A program made the translations under genes and the position numbers. The notes under the pieces are model-generated. The model did no database searches. It was not told where the DNA came from and saw nothing but the letters and a program-made list of their open reading frames with translations. Positions 1 to 9,273 of a stretch of 64,000 nt of DNA are shown in pieces; the first letter of the stretch is position 1, and each line of letters starts with the position of its first letter. The stretch comes from Marinifilum sp. D737 (lineage in GTDB: Bacteria; Bacteroidota; Bacteroidia; Bacteroidales; Marinifilaceae): positions 1-64,000 of the forward strand of contig NZ_JANQCD010000007.1 in assembly GCF_026672275.1 (NCBI RefSeq), read 5' to 3'.

Positions 1-95
1 TGGACTGTTGGACTGTTGGACTGTTGGACTGTTGGACTGTTGGACTGTTGGACTGTTGGACTGTTGGACTGTTGGACTGTTGGACTGTTGGACTG
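1..95. repeat. Octamer tandem repeat (TGGACTGT)n
   Basis: The 8-bp unit TGGACTGT is repeated almost perfectly about 11.9 times and runs off the window edge, so the copy number is a minimum. The unit length is not a multiple of three and no reading frame covers it, so it is intergenic. It lies just beyond the T-tract of the minus-strand terminator at 108-133. Such short tandem repeats are prone to slippage in replication; any effect on a gene to the left cannot be judged here. Confidence 0.95.
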
Positions 96-222
96 GAAAA
101 AGAAAAAGCCCGTGACATAGGGGAATCACGGGCAACAATTCTAAAGGGTTAATTAACCTACTAACCAACCTTACGGTTGAACCTTTAACTCATTACTACC
201 TTTCGGTAGGAATTAGACTCTA
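96..222 (-). ncRNA. Candidate small structured RNA ending in a terminator
   Basis: On the minus strand this gene-free stretch holds consecutive short hairpins: CTACC-GAAA-GGTAG (209-196), AACC-GTAA-GGTT (178-167) and the palindrome GGTTAATTAACC (158-147). They are followed by a strong intrinsic terminator at 133-108 with T-tract. A longer pairing between 180-188 and 143-150 could close a multibranch fold. A weak -7-like box (TATCTTTA) precedes it. I do not recognise a known RNA family. It could be an independent small RNA or an attenuating leader of a gene left of the window; existence as a transcript is inference. Confidence 0.4.
97..133 (-). terminator. Intrinsic terminator
   Basis: Perfect 8-bp stem GCCCGTGA (108-115) / TCACGGGC (126-133) with a 10-base loop. 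Read on the minus strand it is followed by TTTTTCTTTTT (107-97). On the plus strand there is no T-run, so the direction is clear. Confidence 0.85.
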
Positions 223-400
223 AAGATATAAGATTTTTTCAAATTTTAACATTTTTAAACAATTATTTAAGCTTTTAAATTTATTCTATATAAACCATAA
301 TAAATAAATTACTTCTCCTAACAACCCAATACAGCAATCTAATACAACATCTTTTCTTATTATAATACTAGTTTTTTTACTATGATTAAAATATACACAA

Positions 401-430
401 CATAAAAGCCTCAAGCATTAAGCTTGAGGC
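401..430 (-). terminator. Terminator of the outer-membrane barrel gene
   Basis: Stem GCCTCAAG (408-415) / CTTGAGGC (423-430) with a 7-base loop, followed on the minus strand by TTTTATG. It lies 80 bp past the stop of the barrel gene and ends the lactate gene cluster. The rest of 134-407 between this and the upstream RNA candidate is AT-rich with no gene. Confidence 0.75.
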
Positions 431-510
431 CTTGTAAAAAACCACCAGTATATACTTATACTAGCTAAACGTACAAAAATTGAAAACAGGCTTTCTTAGT
501 CTCCTATTTT

Positions 511-1743
511 TTAGAAAGAATATTTTAGGTGTACCATAAAACGAGCACTTCCTACTTCTGAAGAATCTGCAACCTTACCATTTACTTGAGTAGTTCCGTA
601 AGCAGCTGCAGTATATAAAGCTTGTGTACCAATCATGAACTTACCAGAATACCACTCCACTCTTGGACCAAACTGATATACGTAATCAATATTAGAACCT
701 CTGCTATACAATCCAACAAAACCATTCTCATCTGTAGCTAAGTCGTCGCTTGCACCAAGATTCTTTGTATAACCTGCAAATAAGCCATAACGAACATTAC
801 CAGTAGTTGTATAAACATCAGACCAAATAGATTGTGTGGTAATATTGGTATATTCGTAATCTCCATTTGCTTTCACATTCTTCACACCATAACCACCTAA
901 CATTACAAAATTGTACATGTTTTGACCATAAATGGTATGAAGATTCCAAACTACCTTATCAGATTTAACAGTCATCCAGGCATTCATTTGAAGACTTGAT
1001 AGCATTTCATCTGTTTTTGCACCCAATGGATTTTCAATCATTGGTTTTAAGAACTTAACTCCAGCGGTTGCTCCTAAAGTAAATCCTTTTGCAAAATCGT
1101 ATTTCACCTGAGCTGATAATTCTGGAATACTAGCTTGCTGTATATACTTTACATTTGCACCATCAGGTCCTGGAGATTTAAAATCCAACTCCGACAAGGC
1201 AGCAATAAGTGCATACCCCTTATCAAATTTACGAGTGTAACGAAACTGAGGAGCTCTTCCCAAAACATTAAATGGAATACCTCCACCCCAATGCTGCACT
1301 TTAGGGAAGCAAGATGTTACAAACATAGGATGCCAGTACTTACCAACCAATAATTCGTCCTTTCCCCAATCAAGTTTCACAAAAGCGTGTCTTAGGCGGA
1401 ACAAACCTGATTTATCGTTTGATGTTCCAACAAAATCACCCTGTATAGTAGCAGATCCTTTCGCTCCAAATGCATTGAATCCTGTAACTCCAACGTTTAA
1501 TCGAGAGTGAATAGAAGTCATGAACAGTTCAGAACGGTCATTTAAATCCTCACCATTGATATCGTAATCTTTTGCTGCGGGATAAAGAAGTACTTCTCCT
1601 TCGCGAGCATTAACTGTTTTTCTTGTATCAAAAATCGCTTCCGCAGATACAAATCCACTAAGTTTAACTTTGATATCTTCTTTTTTTTGAGCAAAAGATG
1701 CCAATGGCAACAAACTCAATACCATTACAAATATTTTTTTCAT
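511..1743 (-). CDS. Outer-membrane beta-barrel (porin-like) protein
   Basis: A 410-residue exported protein. The reading frame is open to 1797 through a TTG, but the ATG at 1743 begins a clean signal peptide (MKKIFVMVLSLLPLASFAQ) and is the better start. After the signal the sequence alternates short polar and aromatic-rich strands (SGFVSAEAIFDTRK, HSRLNVGVTGF, ATIQGDFVG, RHAFVKLDW), and it ends in a Phe (KYSF), both hallmarks of Bacteroidota outer-membrane barrels. The length suits a 16-18-strand porin. It is last in a run of minus-strand lactate genes after the D-lactate dehydrogenase, so it may admit lactate or another organic acid across the outer membrane; that substrate is inferred from position only. 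Confidence 0.75.
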   Translation of the reverse strand: MKKIFVMVLSLLPLASFAQKKEDIKVKLSGFVSAEAIFDTRKTVNAREGEVLLYPAAKDYDINGEDLNDRSELFMTSIHSRLNVGVTGFNAFGAKGSATIQGDFVGTSNDKSGLFRLRHAFVKLDWGKDELLVGKYWHPMFVTSCFPKVQHWGGGIPFNVLGRAPQFRYTRKFDKGYALIAALSELDFKSPGPDGANVKYIQQASIPELSAQVKYDFAKGFTLGATAGVKFLKPMIENPLGAKTDEMLSSLQMNAWMTVKSDKVVWNLHTIYGQNMYNFVMLGGYGVKNVKANGDYEYTNITTQSIWSDVYTTTGNVRYGLFAGYTKNLGASDDLATDENGFVGLYSRGSNIDYVYQFGPRVEWYSGKFMIGTQALYTAAAYGTTQVNGKVADSSEVGSARFMVHLKYSF

Positions 1744-1764
1744 AGTGTTTTCATAGGTTAAAAT

Positions 1765-1831
1765 TTGAAACAGGACGCACCCCGATTCGGCATGCAAGTT
1801 AATATATTTCAGTGGAATACGCCTGTTTCAA
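1765..1831 (-). promoter_or_regulatory. Inverted repeat in leader of barrel gene
   Basis: TTGAAACAGG (1765-1774) is matched by its exact reverse complement CCTGTTTCAA (1822-1831) with 47 bases between, starting 21 bases upstream of the ATG. In the mRNA it could form a long-range stem enclosing a GC-rich loop; as DNA it could be two operator half-sites. Function unknown. Confidence 0.45.
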
Positions 1832-1918
1832 TATTTTTAAATTTATTATATGGGCATAATACATAAATTAGCCAATCATAACTTAGGTATTAGACAATTT
1901 ATGTTTTATCGCCACCAG

Positions 1919-4804
1919 TTAAATGGCTACTCTCTCCTTTTTAGCTGGCTTTTTCTTATAATTAGAAGTTGCTTTGATTCCTTCGGTTACTCTATTAACC
2001 AAATAAATAATAGACATGTAAGGTACCCCTGCATTGGTAGTTAATCCAATTTCACAAGTTCGGCTATTTGAATAACCTGCTACAACTTTCTCTTTCTCAA
2101 TAACAGGATGAAGCTTACGAAGTGCATACTTGTTTACTTCTGGATAATTAAAACCTCTGTCACCTGCAAAACCACAGCATCCTACTTCTTCAGGAAGAAC
2201 AACATGGGAAGCACAAGCTTCAGCAACAGCTTTTAATTTAGTAGTTAAACCCATTTTCGTTGTTGTACATGTTGGATGAACAGCTACAACTTCGTCAACC
2301 TTGTTAAACTTCAACTTATCCATCATGAATTCATGAATAAATTCTACAGGTTCGTACAATTTCAATGATTTATCCATCACATTTCTCATGCGATACAAAC
2401 AAGGCGAAGTATCACATAAAACAGGATATTTTCCATTTTCCGAAGCTTTTAACAATGCAGCTTCCAATTCAGATGATTTCTGATTAGCATGCTCTATCAA
2501 GCCTTTACTTTCCCAAGGAGTACCACAACAAAGTGAACTCATTTTTTCAGGGAAGATTACTTCGTAACCAGCCTTTTCCAATAATTTTTGAGTTACCTTG
2601 TGTAAAGGCTCTTTGTATGGATCACCTTTAGCTGGCCCCATTGTTTGAGCAATACAAGATGGGAAATAAACTACTTTTAATGGGTTTTCCTGATTAATTT
2701 CCTTTGGTTTTGGTCCACTCACACCCTTAGGCATAGCAGGAGTCCACGCTGGAATACTATTACCACTTAGCTTTCTGAATCCACCGGCAATTCCACCAAG
2801 CAAAGTCGACCCCATTACAGTATGTACACCATTCACGAATTTTAATCCAGTACGAATAGTAGAACCAACAGTCGAGAAGTTATTGGCAACCATTCCACTA
2901 ATTTTTTGAGCTCTGGCAGTATCAACATTCAACGAGCGAAGGTATTTAATATATTTACCTGTATCGATTCCTACAGGACAAGAAGTAGCACACAAACCAT
3001 CTCCTGCACAAGTTTGTTCGCCCAGGTAAGCAAATCCTTTTTTCAGCTTCTTTAGCATATCAGGATTTTCACCTGTATTTTCCAAACGTTTTATTTCACG
3101 TTGTACAACCGTACGCTGACGTGCAGAAAGAGAAAAACCTGCGGTCAAACAATTTACCTCACAAAAACCACATTCAATACATTTGTCTACAATATCGTGA
3201 ACAGGCTTTAATGTTTTAAAATCTTTAATATAGCAATCAGGATCTTCATTGATAATCACTCCCGGATTCAATAAACTCTTAGGATCAAAAAGTTGCTTCA
3301 CCTCTTTCATCAGTTCGTAAGCCTCTTCACCCCATTCATGTTTTACAAAAGGAGCCATATTACGACCAGTACCATGTTCTGCCTTTAACGAACCATCATA
3401 CTTATCTACGACCAGATAGTCAACTTCCTTCATGAAGCTCACATACTGCTCCAATTCTTCTGGTTTATCAAAATTTTGGTTGAAAATAAAATGGAAATTA
3501 CCTTCCAAAGCATGACCGTAAATCACACCATCCTTATATCCATATTTTGCAATTAATTCTTGCAATTCAGCTGTTGCCTTAGGTAAATCCTCAATATGAA
3601 AAGCAACATCTTCAATAATACAAGTTGTACCTGTTTCGCGCAAACCACCTACAGCAGGAAAAACACCTTTTCTAATGTTCCAATATTTTGAATATTCCTC
3701 AGGCTTATCGGTAAACTCAATTGGCTTAACCGTTTCATAAGCAGAAAGAAGGTTTTTAATTTCCTTTATATTCTTATCCAATTCTTCCTGACTATTGGCC
3801 AAAGTTTCCACCAAAATTGCAGTAACACCATCAGGAAAATCTTTTATAAAGGCTGGAATTCCATCAGAATCCTCAACAGCACGTAAAGCAACACGATCAA
3901 GCATTTCGGCACCATGTACCGGTCCTGGTTTCATTGTAACCACCGACTGACAAGCTGTAACAATATCAGGAAAATAGATCATCGCACTAGCTTTGTGCTT
4001 ATGATTTGTTACAGTTTTCATGGTCAATTCAGACATGAAAGCCAATGTTCCTTCCGAACCTACCATTAAATTCACTATAATTTGGAAAGGATCATCATAA
4101 TCGATAAACGGATTAATACTTAAACCAGTAGTATTTTTAATGCTGTATTTATGACGGATTCTATCAGCCAATGTTTTGTTGGCTCTTACACGATCGCGAA
4201 TTTCCTCTATTTTTCGAATAAAATCGCCATGAGAATTCATAAAGTCTTTTCTACTTGTCTCATCACCAGTGTCCAAAACCGTTCCATCGGCAAAAACCAA
4301 ACGAGCTGAACGAATTGTTTTGTAAGCATTTTCGTGTGTACCACAATTCATCCCCGAAGCATTGTTCATCACAATACCACCAATCATTGCAGAATTGATT
4401 GAAGCAGGATCGGGCCCTAATTTCTTTCCATAAGGAGCCAAAACCTGGTTAATGCGAGCACCTACCAAGCCTGGTTGCATACGTATCTCTTCGCCACCTT
4501 TCAAGATTTCATATCCTTCCCAGTGTTTCCCAGCAATAATTAAAATAGAATCAGTAATTGCCTGCCCCGCTAAACTGGTTCCTGCTGCTCTAAAAGTAAC
4601 AGGTAAACTATATTTATTGGCTAAAGTAAGAGCTTTTGTAACCTCTTTCTCATTCTGAGCCCTAACAATAATTTTAGGAGTCAAACGATAGAAACCAGCA
4701 TCTGTACCATAGGCCAAATTTCTAATTTCATCCGTATATAGCCTTGATTTTTCAATGTCTGATTGAATCTCCTCGTAAAACTTTTTATAATTTTCTTCCA
4801 ACAT
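1919..4804 (-). CDS. FAD/Fe-S D-lactate (2-hydroxyacid) dehydrogenase, GlcD-GlcF fusion type
   Basis: About 961 residues. An N-terminal FAD-binding (PCMH/VAO) domain around 40-250 has the PVTFRAAGTSLAGQ and GPDPAS...GGIVMNNASGM nucleotide loops. A FAD-oxidase C-terminal domain follows (YGHALEGNFHF; KAEHGTGRNMAPF). Then comes a dicluster 4Fe-4S module (CIECGFCEVNC near 545 and CAGDGLCATSCPVG near 600) and two CCG domains (CCGTPWES near 760, CCGFAGDRG near 880). This architecture is that of membrane-associated quinone-linked D-lactate dehydrogenases. The frame extends to a TTG at 4822, but ATG 4804 (MLEENYKKFY) is the likelier start. It sits downstream of the lactate permease, which supports D-lactate to pyruvate oxidation; glycolate or D-2-hydroxyglutarate remain possible. 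Confidence 0.88.
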   Translation of the reverse strand: MLEENYKKFYEEIQSDIEKSRLYTDEIRNLAYGTDAGFYRLTPKIIVRAQNEKEVTKALTLANKYSLPVTFRAAGTSLAGQAITDSILIIAGKHWEGYEILKGGEEIRMQPGLVGARINQVLAPYGKKLGPDPASINSAMIGGIVMNNASGMNCGTHENAYKTIRSARLVFADGTVLDTGDETSRKDFMNSHGDFIRKIEEIRDRVRANKTLADRIRHKYSIKNTTGLSINPFIDYDDPFQIIVNLMVGSEGTLAFMSELTMKTVTNHKHKASAMIYFPDIVTACQSVVTMKPGPVHGAEMLDRVALRAVEDSDGIPAFIKDFPDGVTAILVETLANSQEELDKNIKEIKNLLSAYETVKPIEFTDKPEEYSKYWNIRKGVFPAVGGLRETGTTCIIEDVAFHIEDLPKATAELQELIAKYGYKDGVIYGHALEGNFHFIFNQNFDKPEELEQYVSFMKEVDYLVVDKYDGSLKAEHGTGRNMAPFVKHEWGEEAYELMKEVKQLFDPKSLLNPGVIINEDPDCYIKDFKTLKPVHDIVDKCIECGFCEVNCLTAGFSLSARQRTVVQREIKRLENTGENPDMLKKLKKGFAYLGEQTCAGDGLCATSCPVGIDTGKYIKYLRSLNVDTARAQKISGMVANNFSTVGSTIRTGLKFVNGVHTVMGSTLLGGIAGGFRKLSGNSIPAWTPAMPKGVSGPKPKEINQENPLKVVYFPSCIAQTMGPAKGDPYKEPLHKVTQKLLEKAGYEVIFPEKMSSLCCGTPWESKGLIEHANQKSSELEAALLKASENGKYPVLCDTSPCLYRMRNVMDKSLKLYEPVEFIHEFMMDKLKFNKVDEVVAVHPTCTTTKMGLTTKLKAVAEACASHVVLPEEVGCCGFAGDRGFNYPEVNKYALRKLHPVIEKEKVVAGYSNSRTCEIGLTTNAGVPYMSIIYLVNRVTEGIKATSNYKKKPAKKERVAI

Positions 4805-4858
4805 AGCCTTTATATTTTTCAATTCAAGTCATACAACCTTAATTGGTAACTGGTATGA

Positions 4859-4866
4859 CAAATGTA
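4859..4866 (-). promoter_or_regulatory. Candidate -7 box upstream of D-lactate dehydrogenase
   Basis: TACATTTG on the minus strand matches the Bacteroidota housekeeping -7 consensus TAnnTTTG exactly, 55 bases before the ATG. No TTTG-like -33 element is seen at the proper distance, so any activity may need an activator. Confidence 0.4.
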
Positions 4867-4889
4867 CGTTTTTTCTTAATTTAATAATT

Positions 4890-5025
4890 GAGCTTATCCA
4901 AAAAGTTTGACCTTCCTCTCACTCTTGCTGGTGAAACCTTTTGAACCCTAACCACAAAACAACAAACACTTCAAGGCTTCTTCAACGCGATAATCACACC
5001 CTAACATTACTTTCTGGATAAGCTC
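4890..5025. repeat. 136-bp MITE-like element with 17-bp inverted ends
   Basis: GAGCTTATCCAAAAAGT (4890-4906) is matched at 16 of 17 positions by the reverse complement of 5009-5025. The outside flanks are also similar (AATAATT on the left, AAATTATT on the right), which may be a target duplication. The 102-bp interior has no ORF. It lies between the stop of the permease gene (8 bp away) and the promoter of the dehydrogenase gene. The form is that of a miniature inverted-repeat element or a solo end pair of a transposon; the parent element is not in the window. Confidence 0.6.
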
Positions 5026-5032
5026 TAAATTA

Positions 5033-6691
5033 TTATAATGGCAATGGATTAAATCCAGTAGAAATTAGTACTACCACTACAATCATTACCATTAAATAAT
5101 ATACAAATGCAGGAATTGCGTTACGTCTGATAATTGTTCCTTCTGCACCTATACATCCTACGGTAGCACACACTGCCACAACATTATTTACACAAATCAT
5201 ATTACCCAATGCAGCACCAATCGTTTGAACCGCTACAATCAATACCTGAGGAATTCCCAGAATAGTAGCTGTTTCGAATTGAAGGGAAGCAAACAACAAA
5301 TTGGATACAGTCGCTGAACCTGACATAAAAGAACCTAATACCCCTACAATTGGTGAAATAACCGGATACGCATTACCTGATAAATCGGCAATGGCAGTTG
5401 CCATGGTAGTTAGCATACTGTCTAACCCTGCTCCGTTTGAACCTGATTTTAACATTAACTGAACCATTGCAACACCCGCTAGTAAGGCTATAGCAGCACC
5501 ACTTAATTGCTTGAAAGTAGTTTTCCAGGATGTTACAATTTGTTTCTTATTCATTCCGTGCATTACATTCGTAATTAATGCAACCAATATGAATGGAATG
5601 GTACCTGGAAGATAAGCCCACTTTAATACGTAGGTTAATCCTTCAATACCCAATACGTTTGACAAAGTAATCGTTTGCGCTGCCAACCATCCTTTTAAGC
5701 CTAGAGAAGGGATACGAGTCACAACCAAAATAACAGCAATTAGTACATATGGCATCCATGCTTTAACCAAGCCCATTTTAGCCTCTCCTGTATCACCGCC
5801 ATTATCATTCGATTTCCAGCTTGCTTCCCACTCTGATTTTGGAGGGAAATCCCAAGTTTTCTTAGGAACTAAGAATCCACGTTTTGCGGCAAATACAACA
5901 ATACCCAATCCGATAAATGCTCCCAATAGTGAAGGAAGATCAGGACCTAAAGTAGATGCAATCAATACGTAAGGAATACCAAAAGCCAAACCTGCAAAAA
6001 TTGCGAAAGGAGCTGCAGCCAATGCTGGCTTAATCGATCTTTCTTTGCCAAAAAACTTGGTCATTATCATGATACCCAATAGAGGAATAAAAATACCAAC
6101 CAGAGCATTAGGGATAGCAATCCACTTGGTTAAGGCCAATTTAAACACCTCAGGATTAGCAGCTACATCGGCAAGATTTTGTTCCAGGGTAACCATGGCA
6201 CCACCACTAATTGGTGTACCAACTGCACCGTAAGGAACAGGAACCGAGTTAAAAATAAGAGCAACCATGGCAGCAGCCAAAGGCGGGAATCCTAATCCTA
6301 CCAAAAGTGGTCCCGCCAAAGCGGCTGGAGTACCAAAACCGGCAGCACCTTCGATAAAAGCACCGAACATAAAACCGATAATAATTGCTTGTATACGTCT
6401 ATCGTTTGTAATCCCATTAAAACCATTGTTGATGGTGGTCATTGCACCCGACAGTTTCATGGTATTCAAAATTAAAATCGCTCCAAAAATAATAATCAGG
6501 ATATCGAAAGCTTTTAGGAAGCCAAATACCGAATATCCAAGAATGTGGTGAATATCAATTTTCCATACTCCAAACGCCACTGCTATTGCCACTAGTAAAG
6601 AAAGAGGCAAAGCCTTCTTGGCTCCCCAGTTAAAGCCAACCATTAACACTATGGTTAAAAGAATTGGCGAAAAAGCTAATAATGCATTCAT
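5033..6691 (-). CDS. lctP: Lactate permease, LctP family
   Basis: 552 residues, close to the usual length of LctP/GlcA permeases. The protein is almost entirely hydrophobic with a dozen or more membrane segments. It shows family signatures such as [21 protein letters not shown] near 115-135 and [12 protein letters not shown] near 150, and the C-terminal [11 protein letters not shown] and [21 protein letters not shown] loops. The family carries lactate or glycolate with protons across the inner membrane. The start ATG at 6691 gives the hydrophobic N-terminus directly. It lies between the lut genes and the D-lactate dehydrogenase, all on the minus strand, which fixes the substrate as lactate with fair certainty. 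An intrinsic terminator at 6770-6786 separates it from lut, so its own promoter or read-through is needed; no clear promoter box is visible. Confidence 0.92.
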   Translation of the reverse strand: MNALLAFSPILLTIVLMVGFNWGAKKALPLSLLVAIAVAFGVWKIDIHHILGYSVFGFLKAFDILIIIFGAILILNTMKLSGAMTTINNGFNGITNDRRIQAIIIGFMFGAFIEGAAGFGTPAALAGPLLVGLGFPPLAAAMVALIFNSVPVPYGAVGTPISGGAMVTLEQNLADVAANPEVFKLALTKWIAIPNALVGIFIPLLGIMIMTKFFGKERSIKPALAAAPFAIFAGLAFGIPYVLIASTLGPDLPSLLGAFIGLGIVVFAAKRGFLVPKKTWDFPPKSEWEASWKSNDNGGDTGEAKMGLVKAWMPYVLIAVILVVTRIPSLGLKGWLAAQTITLSNVLGIEGLTYVLKWAYLPGTIPFILVALITNVMHGMNKKQIVTSWKTTFKQLSGAAIALLAGVAMVQLMLKSGSNGAGLDSMLTTMATAIADLSGNAYPVISPIVGVLGSFMSGSATVSNLLFASLQFETATILGIPQVLIVAVQTIGAALGNMICVNNVVAVCATVGCIGAEGTIIRRNAIPAFVYYLMVMIVVVVLISTGFNPLPL

Positions 6692-6756
6692 AATAAAATA
6701 ATTTAGGTTTTAGTTTGCCTTGATAAGAAATTTCCAGTAAACCTTTTTTAGCATTT

Positions 6757-6790
6757 GATTAAAAAAAGGGCCTGCCCTTGGCAGGCTCCT
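6757..6790 (-). terminator. Terminator after the lut genes
   Basis: Stem GCCTGCC (6770-6776) / GGCAGGC (6780-6786) with a 3-base loop, extended by flanking pairs, and followed on the minus strand by CTTTTTTT. The plus-strand side has only a weak T-run. It ends the lutC-lutBA transcript before the permease gene. Confidence 0.8.
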
Positions 6791-6889
6791 TTTAAAACTC
6801 AATAGTTATATTAATAACTGCTAACAAAGGTGTTATAAAAACGATAATCTTTTCAATGACATTGATTTGTACTAACCTGACTTTCTGTG

Positions 6890-7099
6890 TCAAATATTTT
6901 TATTCAAAATCAGGTTACTAGATTTATTATCTGTAGCAAATGGGTTAGATTTACTATAGTTTTTTAATAATGAACTGCGATTTCGAAGCGGATCTCCTAC
7001 AATAGTGGTATTATGCATTAGCATATCAAGAGCCACTAACTTTTGTTTCAAGTCTTTCAAACTCTCCTCCAGATGTATTCTATTGCTTTTTAAATCCAT
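6890..7099 (-). CDS. Small protein of unknown function in the lut operon
   Basis: 69 residues starting with an ATG 20 bases after the stop of the lutB-lutA fusion and ending before the operon terminator. The first half is a charged amphipathic helix (HLEESLKDLKQKLVALDMLM), the second half is Asn/Ser-rich and probably disordered. No cysteines, signal peptide or membrane segment. I do not recognise a family. Its position inside the transcription unit argues for a real gene, its low-complexity tail against; conservation in related genomes would settle it. Confidence 0.4.
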   Translation of the reverse strand: MDLKSNRIHLEESLKDLKQKLVALDMLMHNTTIVGDPLRNRSSLLKNYSKSNPFATDNKSSNLILNKNI

Positions 7100-7119
7100 A
7101 ATTCGAATATTTTTAACAT

Positions 7120-9264
7120 TTAAACAATTTCGAGGTAGTTCTCGATAAACTCTGTCAAGTGAAGTACTTTTACAGGTACTTTCTTGTGCATCAAACCACC
7201 ATTAATTTGCATCACACAACCAGGACAATCGGTAACCAATAATTCTGCCTGGCTAGCCTGAATGTTCTCAATTTTCTTGTTTAATATTCCGTTGGAAATG
7301 CTTGCAAAATCAAGAGAATAAGTACCACCAAATCCACAACACACATTGCTATCGGTAAGTGGGACAAATTGTTTTCCTATTAAATTTGAAAGGAATGATT
7401 CTGCCGAATAACCTAATGAACGAGAATCATGACAAGGTGTATGGTAAGTCACTTTTTTGTTTCCTTTCACTTTGAATTTGATGTTATTTTCCTCCAGGAA
7501 CTTACCAATTGGAGTTACCATATCGCCTAACATCGAAGCTTTCTTATATCTATTTGGGTCTTCTTTCGTGAAATCTAAAAACTCATGCTTAATAGCGCCA
7601 CCACAAGTAGGACAAAGTACCAGCAATGCCTCGTAATCCTTAGGTTCCTGCAGATTATCAATCGTATTGTAAATCATTGTTTTGGCATTATCCGGATCAC
7701 CCGAAGCAATTGCAGGAATACCACAGCAAGCTGCTTTTTTAGGAATATCGACCTGAATACCACTCTTCTGCAGTAGTTTTACCATGGCCAATCCCATTTC
7801 AGGATAGAAATACTCTACCGCACAACCTGGGTAAAAGAATACTTTTCGGTCTGAGGTAAATTGGTCGAAACCATCTTTATAGAATCGCTTGCTAAATGTT
7901 TTAGAAGCCAAAGCCGGGAATTTTCTAAAATCCATTTCCTTCGGTAACATTGGAACTGTACCAATAATTTTTTCATCATTGGTTTTACAAGTCTTTGTTA
8001 ATGGAAATTGGAAATTTGCCCCCATCGAAAGAACAGATTTCATTCTATCCGGCTTCGCTACCAAGTTTTTAAATACTTTCTTCTTTATAGGATTAATTCC
8101 ATACTTCTTCCCTACTACCAATTTCAAATCGGAGATTAAGGTTTGCAAATCGATACCCGATGGACAGTTGAAAGAACAAGCTCTACAACCAATACACATC
8201 TTCAGAATATCTTTTGCAGCTTCGTCGCCCTGGTAAAGAGCCGTTAAAATCAACCCAATAGAACCGATATAACGATCGCCATAAACATGCCCCCCTACCA
8301 TTTCGTAGGCCGGACAAATGTTGGCACAACTACCACAACGTACACACTTTAATGCTTCTTTAAATTTTGGATGCTCGAAAAATGCCAAACGTCCGTTATC
8401 TAAAAATACATAGTGCGTTTCCTTAATGCCTTCTTCGTTTTTATATGATGGAGTACGTCCTTTAATCCATGTAGTGTATGAAGTAATGGTTTGTCCGGTT
8501 GCACTCTTTGGCAATACGCGTACAATATCCAATGCCTGGTTAAAATCATCACATAATTTTTCGTAACCTACCAATACAATGTGCACCGGAGGAACAGTTG
8601 ATGACAAACGTGCGTTACCCTCGTTGGTAACCAAACCAATAGTTCCTGTACTGGCTACAGCAACATTAGCCCCAGTCATACCAACTCCTGATTTGAAATA
8701 TGAATCACGTAAGAAACGACGAGCAATTTCTACCATTGCCTTAATATCGTCCGGATCAACCTCTTCGCCTGTGTAATCGGCAAAGATTTTAGCCACTTGC
8801 TGGCGAGTTTTGTGAATGGCTGGCATTACCATATGTGAAGGATGCTCGTTGGCCAACTGTAGAATCCACTCTCCCAAATCGGTCTCGATGGGTTGCAATC
8901 CCTCTTTTTCCAAATAATGGTTCAACAGAATCTCTTCCGAAGTCATCGATTTTGACTTCACCATATATTTGGTATTGTGTTTTTTCATTACATCAGCAAT
9001 GTATTTACAAGCATCCTCGCCTGTTTTTGCCTGAAATACCTTACATCCATGTTTCTCGACATTCTCGCGAAACAGGTTGAATTGCTGCATTACTTTATTT
9101 AAATCTCTATCCTTTAAATCGTGAACACGAGTTCTTAACGATTCAAAATCCAGTCCTTTATATGCATTTTCCTTTGATGCCTTATAAGCAGTTGCAAAGT
9201 TCTTTAGGTTCTTATACAAAACCTCATCTTTCAATTTTTCGTTTATCTGATCGTGTATCTTCAT
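7120..9264 (-). CDS. Lactate utilisation protein: LutB-LutA fusion (LUD + 4Fe-4S + CCG domains)
   Basis: 714 residues. The N-terminal 300 residues form a LUD domain (for example KYMVKSKSMTSEEILLNHYLEKEG, SGVGMTGANVAVASTGTIGLVTNEGNAR) as in LutB. Two 4Fe-4S motifs follow: CVRCGSCANICPAY near 306 and CIGCRACSFNCPSG near 355. The C-terminal half carries two CCG cysteine-rich domains (CCGIPAIASGD near 510, CCGFGGTYS near 640), which in Bacillus form the separate protein LutA. LutABC oxidises L-lactate to pyruvate in the cytoplasm. Here A and B are joined in one chain, and lutC lies 9 bases upstream. Some other anaerobes have similar fusions. Electron acceptor unknown. Confidence 0.88.
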   Translation of the reverse strand: MKIHDQINEKLKDEVLYKNLKNFATAYKASKENAYKGLDFESLRTRVHDLKDRDLNKVMQQFNLFRENVEKHGCKVFQAKTGEDACKYIADVMKKHNTKYMVKSKSMTSEEILLNHYLEKEGLQPIETDLGEWILQLANEHPSHMVMPAIHKTRQQVAKIFADYTGEEVDPDDIKAMVEIARRFLRDSYFKSGVGMTGANVAVASTGTIGLVTNEGNARLSSTVPPVHIVLVGYEKLCDDFNQALDIVRVLPKSATGQTITSYTTWIKGRTPSYKNEEGIKETHYVFLDNGRLAFFEHPKFKEALKCVRCGSCANICPAYEMVGGHVYGDRYIGSIGLILTALYQGDEAAKDILKMCIGCRACSFNCPSGIDLQTLISDLKLVVGKKYGINPIKKKVFKNLVAKPDRMKSVLSMGANFQFPLTKTCKTNDEKIIGTVPMLPKEMDFRKFPALASKTFSKRFYKDGFDQFTSDRKVFFYPGCAVEYFYPEMGLAMVKLLQKSGIQVDIPKKAACCGIPAIASGDPDNAKTMIYNTIDNLQEPKDYEALLVLCPTCGGAIKHEFLDFTKEDPNRYKKASMLGDMVTPIGKFLEENNIKFKVKGNKKVTYHTPCHDSRSLGYSAESFLSNLIGKQFVPLTDSNVCCGFGGTYSLDFASISNGILNKKIENIQASQAELLVTDCPGCVMQINGGLMHKKVPVKVLHLTEFIENYLEIV

Positions 9265-9273
9265 AGCTGCTCT

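Noticed and set aside
134-230. tRNA or tmRNA gene in the hairpin-rich stretch
   Set aside because: No cloverleaf, no TTCAA arm in the right place and no CCA end; the terminator directly follows the hairpins.
4890-5025. Attenuator or ordinary terminator between permease and dehydrogenase genes
   Set aside because: The arms are about 100 bases apart with no adjacent T-run, so a miniature transposable element fits better.
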